Positions 23,350 to 36,567 of a stretch of 64,000 nucleotides of DNA are shown one piece after another. The notes beneath the pieces are model-generated. The model was not told where the DNA came from. It did no database searches and saw only the letters and a program-made list of their open reading frames with translations. Made by a program: the position numbers and the translations under genes. The stretch comes from Corella eumyota (lineage: Eukaryota > Chordata > Ascidiacea > Phlebobranchia > Corellidae): the NCBI GenBank assembly GCA_963082875.1, contig OY720100.1, positions 12,486,591-12,550,590 on the forward strand. Reading direction: 5' to 3'. Every line of letters starts with the position of its first letter. Position 1 is the stretch's first letter.

Positions 23350-26300
23350 ATGAAAAATATTGATGTAAAGCTACATAATATGTGTTGGATTTATAAGCTA
23401 ATTTTAATTATTTTATATATTGCAACTTTAAGTGAAGGAGGTAAGAATTGATTTATTTATTTAATTTTTTTTTTAAGTCGGCTTTAAATTAACTATTAAA
23501 TTAGGGAAGCCCCATTTTATTATTACCACGTGGACTTGGCCATAAAGATTAAACAATATCAGTTTACACTCCTAAAAATGTTTTAATATTTATTAAGCTT
23601 GTAGTGACAACGTAGTTGGAATTGGGGATACTATATACAGTTTATTAGACAATCAATTTAATGTGGAAAATGCTGAGAATATTTGTAAGAAAAATGGTGG
23701 AAATTTGGTTTCAATTCGAGATCAACAAACAAATAATTCTGTTATTAATCTTATTAACAACAAATACAGAAATGGCAAGTTTAAATGCATACGCTTAACA
23801 TGTTCAACTTATTGATTTTAAAATGTAAATATATATCTAATTTTAACTTTTTGTAACCCTAGTACTATAGTGGCATAAATGATAAACATATATATTCTTA
23901 TATATTACATAAAATAATTAATATTATTTTATTTGTTTCTAATATATAGATTAATATTTGTTTTATAGGTGTACAAAGAGTGTGGATATTTTACAAAAGA
24001 ATACAGAATCAACCACATGAACAGGGTCGAGGATACAGATATGCTTTATCACCTGAAGAAACAGATAGTTGGATGAGTGCTGGACATCTAGGAGATATTG
24101 CTCATGTTGATCTTTATAAAAGGTTTATTTAAAAATTACAATACTTTTTTTTCAAACCTACAACATAATATACTATCAAAATTCCAGTTCAAGATCCGGA
24201 TTTACACAACCTTTTATATTTTGCCATTCTCAAAATCAAAGGTGGAGTATTGCAGTTAAAACAAAACCATCGCATTGTGTAGCTAATCCTGATTATGGTA
24301 AGTATAAAATAAAATTTAGAATGTTTTAATTGATAATTTTGTTAATTAAACAACTGTATTTTAAAGACAAACTATATTTAATAGGCAAAAATTTATAATT
24401 AATCAAAAACTTATTAACATGTTAAACATTAAGGTTCAAGGGCATTTAACTTTTATAATAACATATGTGTCGTTATAGGATTATAATTTTATTCATTTTG
24501 CTAATTTTATTAAAATAAAATTATATACTTAAAATTATTACGAAAAAAGATAACATTGCCAAAGCAGGTTTTAAAACAGCGTTAATACCATTTTTGCACT
24601 ATAATCTACTAGAGTGACATCACTTTCTGTTTTAGAATTTTTTTAATAAGTTTTTTTTTAAACATAAGTTACAGTTGATTTACAAAATTAAGGTATAACT
24701 CCCAAGTAAGTTTTATCTCAGATTAACCCTTTGTGTGTTTTAATAATTGTTAGTGGCTTAACACCTAGAACTACCTACATAACAAGGGTAAACATTAAGC
24801 ACAAATTTAAGTAATAAAATTATTATTGTTTTTTTTTTACAATTAATGTAGCCTTATATTAAAGTGACAAATGATACTATTTTTGTGTTTTGTTTGTAGG
24901 TAACAGTAACACTAGGTAATTGTGGTAGTCAATCAGTAAAATCAAATTCAAGTGTTACAACCAGTTTTGGAGTTCCTGATGTCATAACTTCATCTTATGT
25001 TGATTCAACTCAACCTAGTTGTATTATCAAGTGGCCAATACCAACTAGTTATGCGGGTAATATTTTATTGTATGAGGTAAGTAAATAATAGAAATAATGT
25101 TAAATATTCATAAGTAGAGTTAAAATAATATTTTATTTTGGATTTAGATTGAAGGGCAAAGCAACACAAATACATCATTGATTGCCATTAATCCTAGCTC
25201 ATTAACTACAATGGAAAATGAATACTTTATGGAAATACCTTTAGATGTTCATAATTATAACAAAACTGTTACATTTAGGGTAGCTGTTAATACATTTAGG
25301 CTAAACTTTATTTTTTTCAAGACAATATATTTAAATGAAAAGATATTTTATTTTGGCATGAAATGTTGTTTTAGATAAGAGCAAGTTCTTGTGAGGGCTT
25401 CAGAGAATGGGAAAATGTAAATGGAACTTGTGTTTCACCAATTAAAATAATAAAAACAGGTTAACTTGTTTTTTTTTGCATTTCTTAAATGCTAATTCTT
25501 GTTACATATTATACCAAATGATTAAGCGTAACAGTGATTACACAAACATGTACTTATTAACTTAATTTTTTAATTTTTTAGACCTATGTTAGAACTATTG
25601 GACCTATGCTATAGCATCAAGTAGTTGTAACTGAATTTTATAATTTATGGTCTCATCATTTTTAAAGCTGCATGTATTTTTGTTGTTTGATTCTTTTATG
25701 CATTTGAAAATTGTTTAGGTGAAAGTGATGGTAAATCTGGAACTGTTGTGTCTAAAGGAGCAATAATTGCTTCTATTGTTGTGGTGGTTGTAGTGTTAGT
25801 TATTATTATGGTGGTTATTTGGATGGTAAAGAAAAGGTAAAATTCTTTGTTTTAAAATAAAAATAAATTTTTTTTAAATCAAGTATTTTTTTAGGTTTCG
25901 AAAAAATGAAATCATGCAGAGACCTTCACAAACTGGTAAAACGGTTTTTGGTATTAACAAAAAAATTATATTAATTGTTTTAATAATCATTAGTAATGCA
26001 CTAAGTATTTATTTAATTGTGTTTAAACCTTATGCATATCAAACTTATGTTAAAAAGGGCTTTTTTATAATTTTGTAGATACCGGTATGGTGTTGGAATC
26101 TCCATATGCTAATGTAGTTAACACAACTGCAGTAAATCAGGTTGGTTTTGGTTTATTTAAATTTAGAAAATCATTATGTCAATAAAAAAAATTAACTTCG
26201 ATTCTGGTAAATAATTTAACTGCTGTGAGTTATGCACTCAACTCAAATTTTCATGCAAAGGTAAAGTAATCGAAATTTAACACATGCAATTGACACAAGA

Positions 26301-26609
26301 ATTATTTTATAACTTTCAAAAACACAAATTTACTAAACGTTTCTTGCTAATAAGTTATTAACTTTGCGTTGCATAGTTGAGCAGATTTGTGAAATTGGGT
26401 TATTTTGCAAACCTAATTTCATAGTAACCTTTACAATTCCTTTTTTTGCTTGCTACCATAACAACTAATTTTTAAAACAACTTTCATTTTTAATCTAAAC
26501 CATTTGTAACCTCTATTAGTACGAAATGTTATAAAAAATTTTTTTTTCTACAATGCGTTATTTATCTTTTTAGAATGCTATTTATGAAAACTATCGTTTC
26601 AACTTATAG
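23350..26609 (+). pseudogene. Copy 5: receptor lacking E5-E7 and most of E8
   Basis: Exons: 23350-23440, 23598-23774, 23969-24122, 24188-24297, 24900-25076, 25148-25279, 25375-25459, 25719-25836, 25895-25935, 26079-26140, 26574-26609. The signal exon is longer than elsewhere and starts MKNIDVKLHN. E2 uses a GC donor (g|gcaagt). The second CTLD half and most of FN3-1 are gone; only about 40 bases of E8 remain (24748-24787), without a usable in-frame acceptor. Splicing E4 to E9 is out of frame, because E4 ends in phase 1 and E9 starts in phase 0. E4 to E12 is phase-compatible and would give signal, half-lectin region, helix and tail. The tail is intact: helix IIASIVVVVVVLVII..., SPYANV, and IYENYRFNL. 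It is therefore either a pseudogene or a much-reduced receptor. Confidence 0.78.
24300..24747 (+). other. Non-coding stretch replacing E5-E7 of copy 5
   Basis: Where E5, E6 and E7 would lie there are about 450 bases with no family homology I can see. The stretch is AT-rich, with a small palindrome near 24506-24530 (attttattaaaataaaat). It is followed directly by the 3' end of E8. The duplicate in copy 11 (about 55184-55631) has the same structure, so the change predates that duplication. Confidence 0.6.
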
Positions 26610-27719
26610 ATGCAACTATTTATTATAATAATCATGTAAGTTTTGTAGTTTAATTACAACTTGGCTATATTTTAAATATGGATTTATAATTTAGGGTTTG
26701 TGTTTTAGGAAAACTAGTTGATTGCTCACTTTGTTTGTGAATAAAATTGTTCTCGTAAATACATAAAACGAACTTTTGCTAAATAAGGAAGACGTTTATG
26801 GTTTTATTTCTTTCTTGCCATTTTGATTTTTTTTCTTAACAACATTGGAAATAAAGCAGAAAATATTTCATATTATTTACTGATCGTTTTGTTCTTTTAT
26901 TTGGTTTGTATCTTTTTATCTATTTTTTATCTAGCGATTGTGCATTTTTGATGGAGGGCTTGTATAAAATTATTGTTCGTTGTTGATCTAGAAGACTATT
27001 TGTCGCATCGTGTTCTAAACAATTATAATGCCTTGAAGATGCTGTGATGTGAAAGTAAAAAACTCTTATTTAAAATATATTATTTAAAAACTTAACTCTT
27101 ATTGAAAAACATAAAGTATTAATTGTGACTTTAATAGCATAAACAGGAAATATTATTAACCCACAGAAGCTTTTGTGCAGTTAAGGTTTTACAAACGTTG
27201 CGCCTGTTCTTACTTCACCGTATTGTTAGATTTTAATTTTCAATAATAATCTGTAAACAATCTCTATGTTTTTCATTTTGCAAAAATTTTAATTTTATGC
27301 ATTTATTTGGTGATGATGTAGTTTGTTTAAGAAAGCATTTATAAATATACACTCATGCAAACTTTCTTTAAGTCATGACTAATACTTTTACAATTCATTT
27401 TAGTGGGCTACGAGCCCAACTGATTTATATTCTAAATACTTATCAGTGGGATGTATGCATAATATTGTGTAGGTAAAGCCTTATTTAAGCAGTTTGTTAA
27501 ACAAAATATGTGTGGGGGTTTATTTAAACAAATATATTTTCTTTTATATTAAACAAACTTGTGTCATGGATGGGCAAATGTGTTTAACAAAGTTAAAAGT
27601 ATGATTTTTCATTGCTGTTGCTTATTAAACATATAATTTTTTTGTAATAAGAATTAGTTTTGTTTTATTGTTTAAGTAATTAATATTTTGATTATCAGGT
27701 AGGTTTCAAAGTAATTGTA
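26610..27719 (+). other. Spacer between copies 5 and 6, type I upstream region
   Basis: No gene is seen. After the copy 5 3' UTR the sequence returns to the shared spacer blocks: 'aacaggaaatattattaaccc' near 27142, 'gggctacgagcccaactg' near 27404, and TTAAACAAACTTGT at 27549, 171 bases before the copy 6 ATG. It recurs at 57494-58603. Confidence 0.55.
27549..27562 (+). promoter_or_regulatory. Conserved upstream motif of type I genes (copy 6)
   Basis: TTAAACAAACTTGT, 171 bases before the copy 6 ATG. Its position matches copies 2, 4 and 7; function inferred from that alone. Confidence 0.4.
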
Positions 27720-30700
27720 ATGGGGACATATAATATTTTACTTTATATGCTGATTATTTTATGTATTTCTACTTTAAGCAAAGGAGGTAAGAAAGTTTTG
27801 GCATAAAAATTAATATTACAACTTTTTTGTCTTAACTTTTCGTCTTACTACATATGTTATTAAAAAACAAACCTTTACATAAATAAATTTATTATATTTG
27901 TGTGTTTGTTAAGCTTGCAAAGGCAGCATATTTGGAACTGGGGATACTGTATATAGTTTATCAGACAATCAACTTAATGTGAAAAATGCTGAGAATTTTT
28001 GTGCGGAAAATGGTGGAAATTTGGTTTCAATTCAAAATCAACAAACAAATAATTCTATTATTAATCTTATTAACAACAAATACAGATATGGTAAGTTTAA
28101 ATTCATATGCTTATCAGTTTTAATTTATTGAATTTAAGTTGTAAGTAATTATCTAAGTTAAACTTTTTGTAACCCTAGTATTATGATGGCCTAAATAATT
28201 AACTTTTATATTCTTATATATTACATAAAATATCTTAATATTATTTTATTTGTTTCTAATATATAGATTAGTATTTATTTTATAGGTGTTAAAAGAGTGT
28301 GGATATTTTACAAAACAGTGCAGAATCTACCACATGAACAGGGTAGAGGATACAGATATGCCTTATCACCTAAAGAAATATATGGTTGGATGAGTGCTGG
28401 TCGTCTAGGGGACATTGCTTATGTCGATCTTTATAACAGGTTTGTTGTTCATTATATAATAAGTAGGCATATAATATTAATTAAATTGTAATTTGATCCA
28501 TGGTAAGTAAATTGCATTACAATTATGCGACTTAGTTAATCTTTGTAAAAATAGAATCAACCAAAATATTTTTCCATTGAAATATTTTACATTTTAGTTC
28601 AAGACCAGGATTTACACAACCTCTTACATTTTGCCAGTTTAATTTTATGAGGTGGAGTATAACAGTGGGGGATAGACCTAATAATTGTGGTGATGAGCCT
28701 GCTGAAGGTAAATATATGTTAATATTTTAAAAATATTGTAACAAAACACTAATTGTTGATAATGAAAAAACGAATTAAATGGTTAATAATATAAAATATA
28801 CAAAAAATTTAAATCTCTTTTTACATGGCAAACTGTTTTCGACTTTCAATTTTTTGGATCACTAAATAATGTTAGTTCGTTGGTAAGATATCTTTTACTT
28901 AGAAATAGTCAACCTTATTCCATCAAGTTAACTGCTACTGATGATTCAAGTCTGGGTATTGAAGGATTTGTACACTTAGTGGGAACTATATTTGTTCCAG
29001 GTAAAACTGTTTTAAAAAAAACTAAATAAATAATTAGTTTTATAATGTCAAATATTAGGCCTATCAGTTAGTATCTAAGTTAATTCCTATTTTTTTAGTC
29101 TTTGTAAAGTTTTAGTTTTTTATGATGTAAGAGTATGTAGGCTATAAATTTAAGTCAAACCTATGTAAAAATGGAAAATTTCGGTAAAGAAACTAAGTTA
29201 GTAAATATTTTTTATAAAAATGATTTGTTTGTTTTTTATATTTTTAATGGCATTACATTTTTTTAAGAAATGTTTAAATGAAAAACTTTTCTGACGTTAC
29301 AATTTTTTTTTTTAGTTATACCAGACACTCGAGTTATAGTTGGAGCGAAATATTTAGATAACAACTGGGTTTGGCCTGATCAAACTCCAGTTAACTTCTT
29401 TACATTACCACAAACTCCTTCTAATTTGTGCACAGCTTTTCATTATGAAAATGGTTCTTGGAATCTAATACCAATAAACTGTGCAGAAACATACAACTTT
29501 GCCTGCCAATATCAATGTAAATAAACTTTTTAACTTATAAATAAAAAAATATTCGAATTTCCTTAATATTGTTAATAATTTAATTTAAACTTATATTTTA
29601 GTGACCACACAAGCTTACCCTGTACAATGTGATAGTAACTCTATTAATGTAACCTGGAGTACAAATTTATTGTCCCTTCAATCAATCTATTCTAACTTGA
29701 CCTTAAATGTACAAGTAAGTTATTAAAAAATTGTTGTTGTTAAGAAGCAAAGTAATTTATTTTATTCGCAATGGGAAACACTAGATAATAGTTTTAACTT
29801 TGATAATTCTTTAGGGGGATATTTTATTATCTGGCTCACAGAGTGTAATTTTATCAAATCACTACAGTTATTACCAATCTTATGCTGTTGTTACTGGCTT
29901 AACATCTAGAACTACCTACATAACAAGGGTAAACATTAAACATAAATTTAAGTAATAAATTTATTATTGTATATATTTTGCAAATAATGTAGCCTTATAT
30001 TAAAGTGATAAATAATACAATTCTTGTATATTGTTTGTAGGTAACAGTAACACTTGGTATTTGTGGTAGCCAATCAGTAACATCATATTCAAGTGTTACA
30101 ACCAGTTTTGGAATTCCTGATGTCATAACTTCATCTTATGTTGATTCAACTCAACCTAATTGTATTATCAAGTGGCCAATACCAACTAGTTATGTGGATG
30201 ACATTATTTCATATGAGGTAAGTCATTTAATATCTTAAGCTTTTTTAAATGAAAATAAATGTTTTCTTTTTTGTGTTTTTATTTTGAAAATATATTTTAG
30301 TTTATAAAATATTATTTTTAGATTGAAAGTCGTGGTAATGATATAAAATATGCGAGAACTTTTGATTCTAAGAAATTAAACAAAATGGAAAATTTTTATT
30401 TTACTGGCATATCCCTCAATATTTTCAATCCTAACACAACTGTTACATTTAGTGTAAGTTATATTTTAATTAATTTTGTTTATTATAAATACAATTTGTC
30501 CCTAATATTTTATTTGTTTTAGATAAGAGCAATTTCTTGTGATGGTTTCGGAGAATGGGGAAATGTAAATGGAACTTGTAAACCAGGTTTATATATTATT
30601 GTATTTTTTTTTTGGCTTAACCTAGTTATGGAAGTTTAAAGTATCACAAACTGTTTTCTCTAAACATGTCTAGGTATGCATCCAATAAATGTCTGTAAGG

Positions 30701-31365
30701 GAGATATAATTGGATCTGTTTTTGGTGTATTTGTGTTTATCATTCTTGTTGTGGTTGTGGTTATATTGATAAGAAAACAAAGGTGAAATGTCTTATCTTG
30801 TAATAATCATAGTTTTTAAATATTTTTTTGTTAAAACGAAAGTAAAAAATTGATGAAAATTATTTTCGTTATTAACAGGACAATTTTTAAATTACTCAAT
30901 ATTTATTTTTCTTAATATAAGGTCTTCAACTTTAACAAAAGAAGCACCTCGAACTGCTACACGACCTGGTATGAATTTAATTAAGTTTAAACAAAACAAC
31001 AAAATAAATTTCTGTAATTTATTTTAAATTTAACTGCATTTAATCTTTTTATTTACTTTAACCATTTTATTATATTGTTTATCTGTTGAATTGACTAACT
31101 AAATGATTTACAGGTGCTGCTTCTGTACCATTAGCAGAATCTTCATATGCTAATGTAATTAACACAACAGCAGTTAATCAGGTTGAAAAATAATATATTG
31201 TTACAGATTTTAATGGTGTCTTTTACATTATAGCACAAGTTTTTTGTATGTTTTTCAAAAAAAAACAATTAGTGTACGATAAAACTGTTAAACATTTACT
31301 TTTTAACTTAAATTTTATATATTTTTTTTTAGAATTCTGTTTATGAAAACCAGCACTTTAAGTAA
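27720..31365 (+). CDS. Copy 6: CTLD-FN3-FN3 receptor with lost E5 splice acceptor
   Basis: Exons: 27720-27786, 27914-28090, 28286-28439, 28598-28707, (28827-29000), 29316-29516, 29602-29714, 29815-29928, 30041-30217, 30322-30453, 30523-30586, 30674-30782, 30922-30968, 31114-31181, 31333-31365. All exons are open, but the base before E5 makes AT where copy 12 has AG (28826 T against 59710 G). E5 may therefore be skipped. It is 174 bases and phase 1-1, so a 521-residue receptor would result. With E5 it would be 579 residues, like copy 12. The signal is MGTYNILLYMLII; the CTLD keeps ENFC, LC, PINC and FACQYQ; the WND site reads WNL. The helix is IIGSVFGVFVFIIL..., with SSYANV and VYENQHFK in the tail. 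The 3' half is almost identical to copy 1. Confidence 0.82.
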
Positions 31366-32595
31366 TAACTTTATCAGTTTAAACTTCTGAATAGGTAATA
31401 AATTATTACATTGTTATATACTTTAAATAATTATTTGAACAATTTTTAAATAAATATTTTTTTGAATTTAGTTTTTTTGTTTTAGGAAAATTTTAACATC
31501 ACCAGATTGGTCTAACAATCGCCTAGTATAAGGAAATGGTTAAATATATATCTTAAAAACCAAAATTACTTTATTTTTCAATAAATAATTTTAATATATA
31601 AAATATTTCATAAAAATAACCCTTAATTTTGAATTTGTTTTCTTTTTGATTTGATTAACTAATTATTTAGTTATAGTGTTTTTAATTTTTGCCAGTTATA
31701 GTGTTTTTAATTTTTGTATTTACATTTTTGTTGATAGCCTAAGTATGTCAAATTGAATAATTATAAATAAAAAGCCACAATTTGGTTTTATTTTTATTTT
31801 AATACCCCCTTACTTAATTTTGTTATTCTACTAGACACTAAAGTGGTTGTAGTTCGAATGTAAAAAACTCTGATATTATATAATCTTTTATAAAATTGTA
31901 CAAAAAACTGAAAGTATTGATTGTGACTTTAATAACCTTAGCAGGAAATATTAATAACCCACAGCCACCTAGATTTCCTTTAAAGCTTTTGTGCTGTTAA
32001 TGTATTGCCAAGGGTGTCTCTTTTTATTTTTATCTGATTGTTGGATTTTGATTTTAATTTTCAATAATAATTTGTAAACAATCTTTTTTTTGCGAAAATT
32101 CTAATTTTATTCAAGCTTTTGTTAATGATGTAACTTTCTTTTATTCTTAAGGTTATAACTAATAATTGTCCTTTGCATAAACTTTTAGATTGATGAATCA
32201 AATAAACACAATTAGAAGATAGTTTTTAAAGTCTTTTGTTTGTTAAACGGTATTAAGAATATTTTGTATTAATTCATTGTTTATTTTAGTTTACTAGTTC
32301 ACAATTGATTTTAGTAGGCTATGAGCTAAACTGATTTTTATTTTAATTACTTATTGATGGAATTTATGATATTTTGTAGGTATAGTCTTATTTAAGCAGT
32401 TGGGTATTTAAAATATGTGCTCATTTAAAAGAAAATTTTTTTTTATTAAACAAACTTGTTTCATGTAGACAGTCCAATGTAAGGAATGTGTCTAATAAAG
32501 TTTGAAGTATTATTTTTATTGCTGCGGCTTATTAATATAAATTCTTTTTTAGTTATGTTTTATTGATTATAAGAGAAAAATGTAAAGTAACTGTT
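31366..32595 (+). other. Spacer between copies 6 and 7
   Basis: No gene is seen. A likely 3'-UTR intron ends at the AG near 31484, and AATAAA lies at 31580-31585. A short direct repeat of 'gttatagtgtttttaatttttg' occurs near 31669 and 31684. The shared spacer blocks follow ('cacagccacctagatttcc' near 31961, 'ggctatgagctaaactg' near 32317, TTAAACAAACTTGT at 32446). It is duplicated at 62250-63479 with two single-base differences noticed (32435 and 32540). Confidence 0.55.
32446..32459 (+). promoter_or_regulatory. Conserved upstream motif of type I genes (copy 7)
   Basis: TTAAACAAACTTGT, 150 bases before the copy 7 ATG, the same distance as in its relative copy 2. Function inferred. Confidence 0.4.
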
Positions 32596-35500
32596 ATGGT
32601 GATATATAGCCTTTTGGACTTCTTACTGATTATTTTATGTATTTCAACTTTAAGTAAAGGAGGTAAGAAATTTTTGACAACACAATAATATTACAACTTT
32701 TTTGTCTTAACTTTTCGTCTTGCTACATACCTGTAATTACAAAACAAACCTTTGCATAAGTAACCTATCATATTGTGTTGATGTTTACATAGCATGCTGT
32801 AACAGCATAGTTGGAATTGAAGATACTATATACAGTTTATCAGACAATCAACTTAATGTGGAAAATGCTGAGAATAATTGCAAGGAAAATGGTGGAAATT
32901 TGGCTTTAATTCGAAATCAACAAACAAATGATTTCATTGTCACTCTTATTAACAACAAATATAGAAATGGTAAGTTTAAATTCATATGTATGATTAACAG
33001 TTTGCACCTTAGCATTAAAATGGTCAAATAATAAAATTTTATGTTCCTATTAATTTTGAAGATGTAGGCTACTTAAAAAATGGGTTTTTGCTTTTTAATA
33101 TATAGATTAATATTTATTTTATAGGTGTACGAAGAGTGTGGATATTTTACAAAAGAGTGCAGAATCAACCACATGAACAGGGTCGAGGATACAGATATGC
33201 TTTATCATCTGAAGAAATAAATGGTTGGATAAGTGCTGGACGTTTGGGAGATATTGCTTATGTTGATCTTTATATAAGGTTTAGTATACTAAAAGTCTAA
33301 AAAAAATTTAATTATCAAATTGTATTTTAAATCTATGAAAATTTAAAAAAAGTATTTTTAGTTTAAGACCTGGATTTACATAACCTCTTATATTTTGTCA
33401 ATTTCAATTTACAAGGTGGCATTTAACAGTGGGGGATAGACCCGATAATTGTGTTGACGAACCTGGCGATGGTAAACAAATCTACTTGCCACATTATTAT
33501 ATTTTTGTTATTTTAATTTTTTGTAGTAAATATTCAATATTTATAGCCTAGACAAAAAATATTAAACATGAAAAAATTGCCAATAACTTTTTAAATTATT
33601 AATAGTATATAAATACAATAAACTTTAATCTCTTTATTCAGGACAAACTGTTTTTGACTTTCAATTTTTTGGATTTCGTGATAATATTAACTCATTGAAA
33701 AGATATCCTTTAAATAGAAATACTCAACCATTTTCCACCAAGTTAACTGCCACTGATGGTTTAAGTCTTGGTATTGAAGGATTTGTAAGGTTGCAGGATA
33801 CTATCTTTGTTCCAGGTAATATTGTTTTTAAAAAAATAAATAAAATCATTTAAATTTATAACAGAAAATATTGAGCTTTTTAAGCTTTTTTTTGTTAGTT
33901 CTTTTATTTATTGAAGTTGTAAAGTTTAGGTAAACTATAAATATACAATAAAAAAGTGTATTAATTGTCTGTTTTTTAACTTTTTAAACCAAAAGTAGAA
34001 GAGTTCATTTATTTATAGAAATAGTTGTTTGGTATATGATATCATTTTATGTTGAAATAAAAAATATTTTTAACATTACTAATAAAAATGTTATAGATAT
34101 ACCAAAAACTCTTGTAATAATTGGAGCAAAGTATTCAGATAACAACTGGGTTTGGCCTGATCAAACTTCAGTTAACTTCTTTACATTACCACAAGCTCCT
34201 TCTAATTTGTGCACAGCATTTCATTATGAAAATGGTTCTTGGAATATAGTACCAATTACCTGTGCAAAAACATACAACTTTGCCTCCCAATATCAATGTA
34301 AATTAACTTTATAAAAATGTGGTTATCAAATTTGTAGATAATATTGTTGGTAAGTTAATTTAAACTTATATTTTTAGTGACCACACAAGCTTATCCTGTA
34401 CAATGTGATGGTGACTCTATTAATGTAACCTGGAGTACAAATTTAGTGTCCCTTCAATCCATCTATTTTAACTTGACCTTAAATGTACAAGTAAGTTAGT
34501 AAAACAACTTTGTTGTTAAGAAGCAAAGTAATTTATTTTATTTGCAATTGAAAATACTGGGTAATAGTTTTAACTTTTATAATACTTTAGGGGGATATTT
34601 TATTTTCTGGCACACAGAGTGTAATTTTATCAAATTAATACAGTTATATCCAATCGTATGCTGTTGTTACTGGCTTAACACTAAGAACTACCTACATAGC
34701 AAGGGTAAAGAATAAATATAAATTAAAGTAATAAAAATTATTATTGTGTATATTTTTTAAATTAATGTAAACTTTTATTAAAGTGATAAATTATCTGATT
34801 CTTATATGTTGCTGGTAGGTAACAGTAACATTAGATAATTGTGGTAGTCAATCAGTCACATCAAACTCAAGTGTTACAACCAGTTTTGGAATTCCTGTTA
34901 ACATAACTTCATCTTATGTTGATTCAACTCAACCTAATTGTATTATCAAGTGGCCAATACCAACTAGTTACGTGGATGACAATGTTTCATATGAGGTAAG
35001 CAATTTTATATCTTAAACCAAATTTTTAGTTTTTTTGTTTGTACTTCACAATTTATTTTGATTTATACAAAAATGTTTTCTAGATATTAAGTCGTGGTAC
35101 TGATATTATTTATGGAAGAATTTTTGATTTTAAAACATTTTTTTTTTTTTTTGGTTTTTTGCGCATTGATAAAAATAAATAATAAATACGATATACAATT
35201 AATATTACAACAATGCGACGGGAAAAAATGACAAAATCAATTTAATGATTTAAAACATGCCAAAAGTATTAATGTTTACATGAAGATTTTAATTATTTTA
35301 TGGCATGGTCACCAAACCCAACATTAAACAGAATCAAAATTTTTTACTTTACTGACATACCCCTCAACATTTACAATCCTAACACAACTGTTACATTTAG
35401 TGTATGTTATATTTTACTGTATTAAAGTTATCTTATTATACAATTGGTTTTAATGTTTTATTTGTTTTAGATAAGAGCAAGGTCTTGTGAGGGTTTTGGA

Positions 35501-36567
35501 GAATGGAGAAATGTAAATGAAACTTGTAAAACTGGCATATTATTGTACTTGATCATTTCAGTCTAAACCTAGTTATGAAAAATTAAAGTATTATAAACTG
35601 TTTAATACAACACATGTCTAGTTAGAAAAGCCTAAATCATTTTTACTAAAATTTCAAGCATTTACAACATGCTATGTCTATTACCTACATTCTTATATTT
35701 GTTTTAAAAACAAAGCATGCTTATAACCTATATTTTTAAAATAAATTTTAGGTGTAGTTGGTAATCAGTCCGAACTAAATGTCTGTAAGGGAGCTATAAT
35801 TGGATATGTTGTCGGTGTAGTTGTGTTGATAATTTTTGTTGTAGTAGTGATTATATTAATGAGGAAAATAAGGTAAAAAATAAAAGTTGTTAAAAATGAT
35901 TAATTTCGTAAAAACAATATATAAAATATAAATTACATGATGTAAAAAATTTTATTCAATTTTAGATCTTCAACTTCACCAAAAGAAACACCTCGAACAG
36001 CTGCACGATATGGTACAAAATTAATTAAGCTGATTTAAAGTAGAACTCAATTTAATTTTTTTATCAAATTGATTGTGGGTTATTTAAATTGAAAACTCTT
36101 TTTATTTTTTTTTTGTTTTTTGGTGATTTTGACTAAATATTAATCTTTAAAGTAAAATTAAGGATTAAGTAATGTAAATATATTCCAAACCTAATGCTTT
36201 AAATTATCACATGTCCAGTTTATAAATGTTATTTAAATTAAACTTGACAATTTACAGGTGCTGCTTCTGCACCAGTAGCAGAATCCTCATATGCTAATGT
36301 AGTTAACACAACATCAGTTAATCAGGTTAACTTAAAATTATAATTAAAATATTTTATTGTTTCACATTTGAATGTTGTCTTCTACCTTAACTGCTCCAGG
36401 TTATTTATGTATGTTATTTAAATGTGATAAAAATTAAAGAAGGATTATCAATAAATCTTTATGCACCATAAAACTTCATTACCATGAAACTGTTCAACGT
36501 TTACCTTTTAACATACAATTTGTATTTTTTCTAGAATTCTGTTTATGAAAATCAGCACTTCAAGTAA
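32596..36567 (+). pseudogene. Copy 7: CTLD-FN3-FN3 receptor, disabled and interrupted by a retroposon
   Basis: Exons: 32596-32662, 32793-32969, 33125-33278, 33362-33471, 33642-33815, 34097-34297, 34378-34490, 34591-34704, 34819-34995, 35084-35401 (interrupted), 35471-35534, 35752-35872, 35966-36012, 36258-36325, 36535-36567. In-frame TAA codons lie at 33381 (E4) and 34636 (E8). E10 is split by a poly(T)-headed insertion of about 185 bases at 35140-35325. The E11 donor is GC (actg|gcatat) where copy 2 has GT. As in copy 2, the final CTLD cysteine is serine (FASQYQ). Unlike copy 2, the membrane helix (IIGYVVGVVVLIIF...) and the whole tail, SSYANV and VYENQHFK, are intact. Its decay events differ from those of its relative copy 2, so the two died separately. 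Confidence 0.85.
35134..35325 (-). mobile_element. Short SINE-like retroposon inserted in E10 of copy 7
   Basis: A run of 15 T (35138-35152) heads about 185 bases that are absent from E10 of every other copy. This is the reverse complement of an RNA copy with a poly(A) tail. The flanks repeat AACATT at 35134-35139 and 35320-35325, a plausible short target-site duplication. Read on the minus strand the element begins GTTGGGTTTGGTGACCATGC. I do not recognise a tRNA, 5S or 7SL head, so it may be a SINE of unknown family, a 5'-truncated LINE end, or a processed small RNA. It has no coding capacity. Confidence 0.65.
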
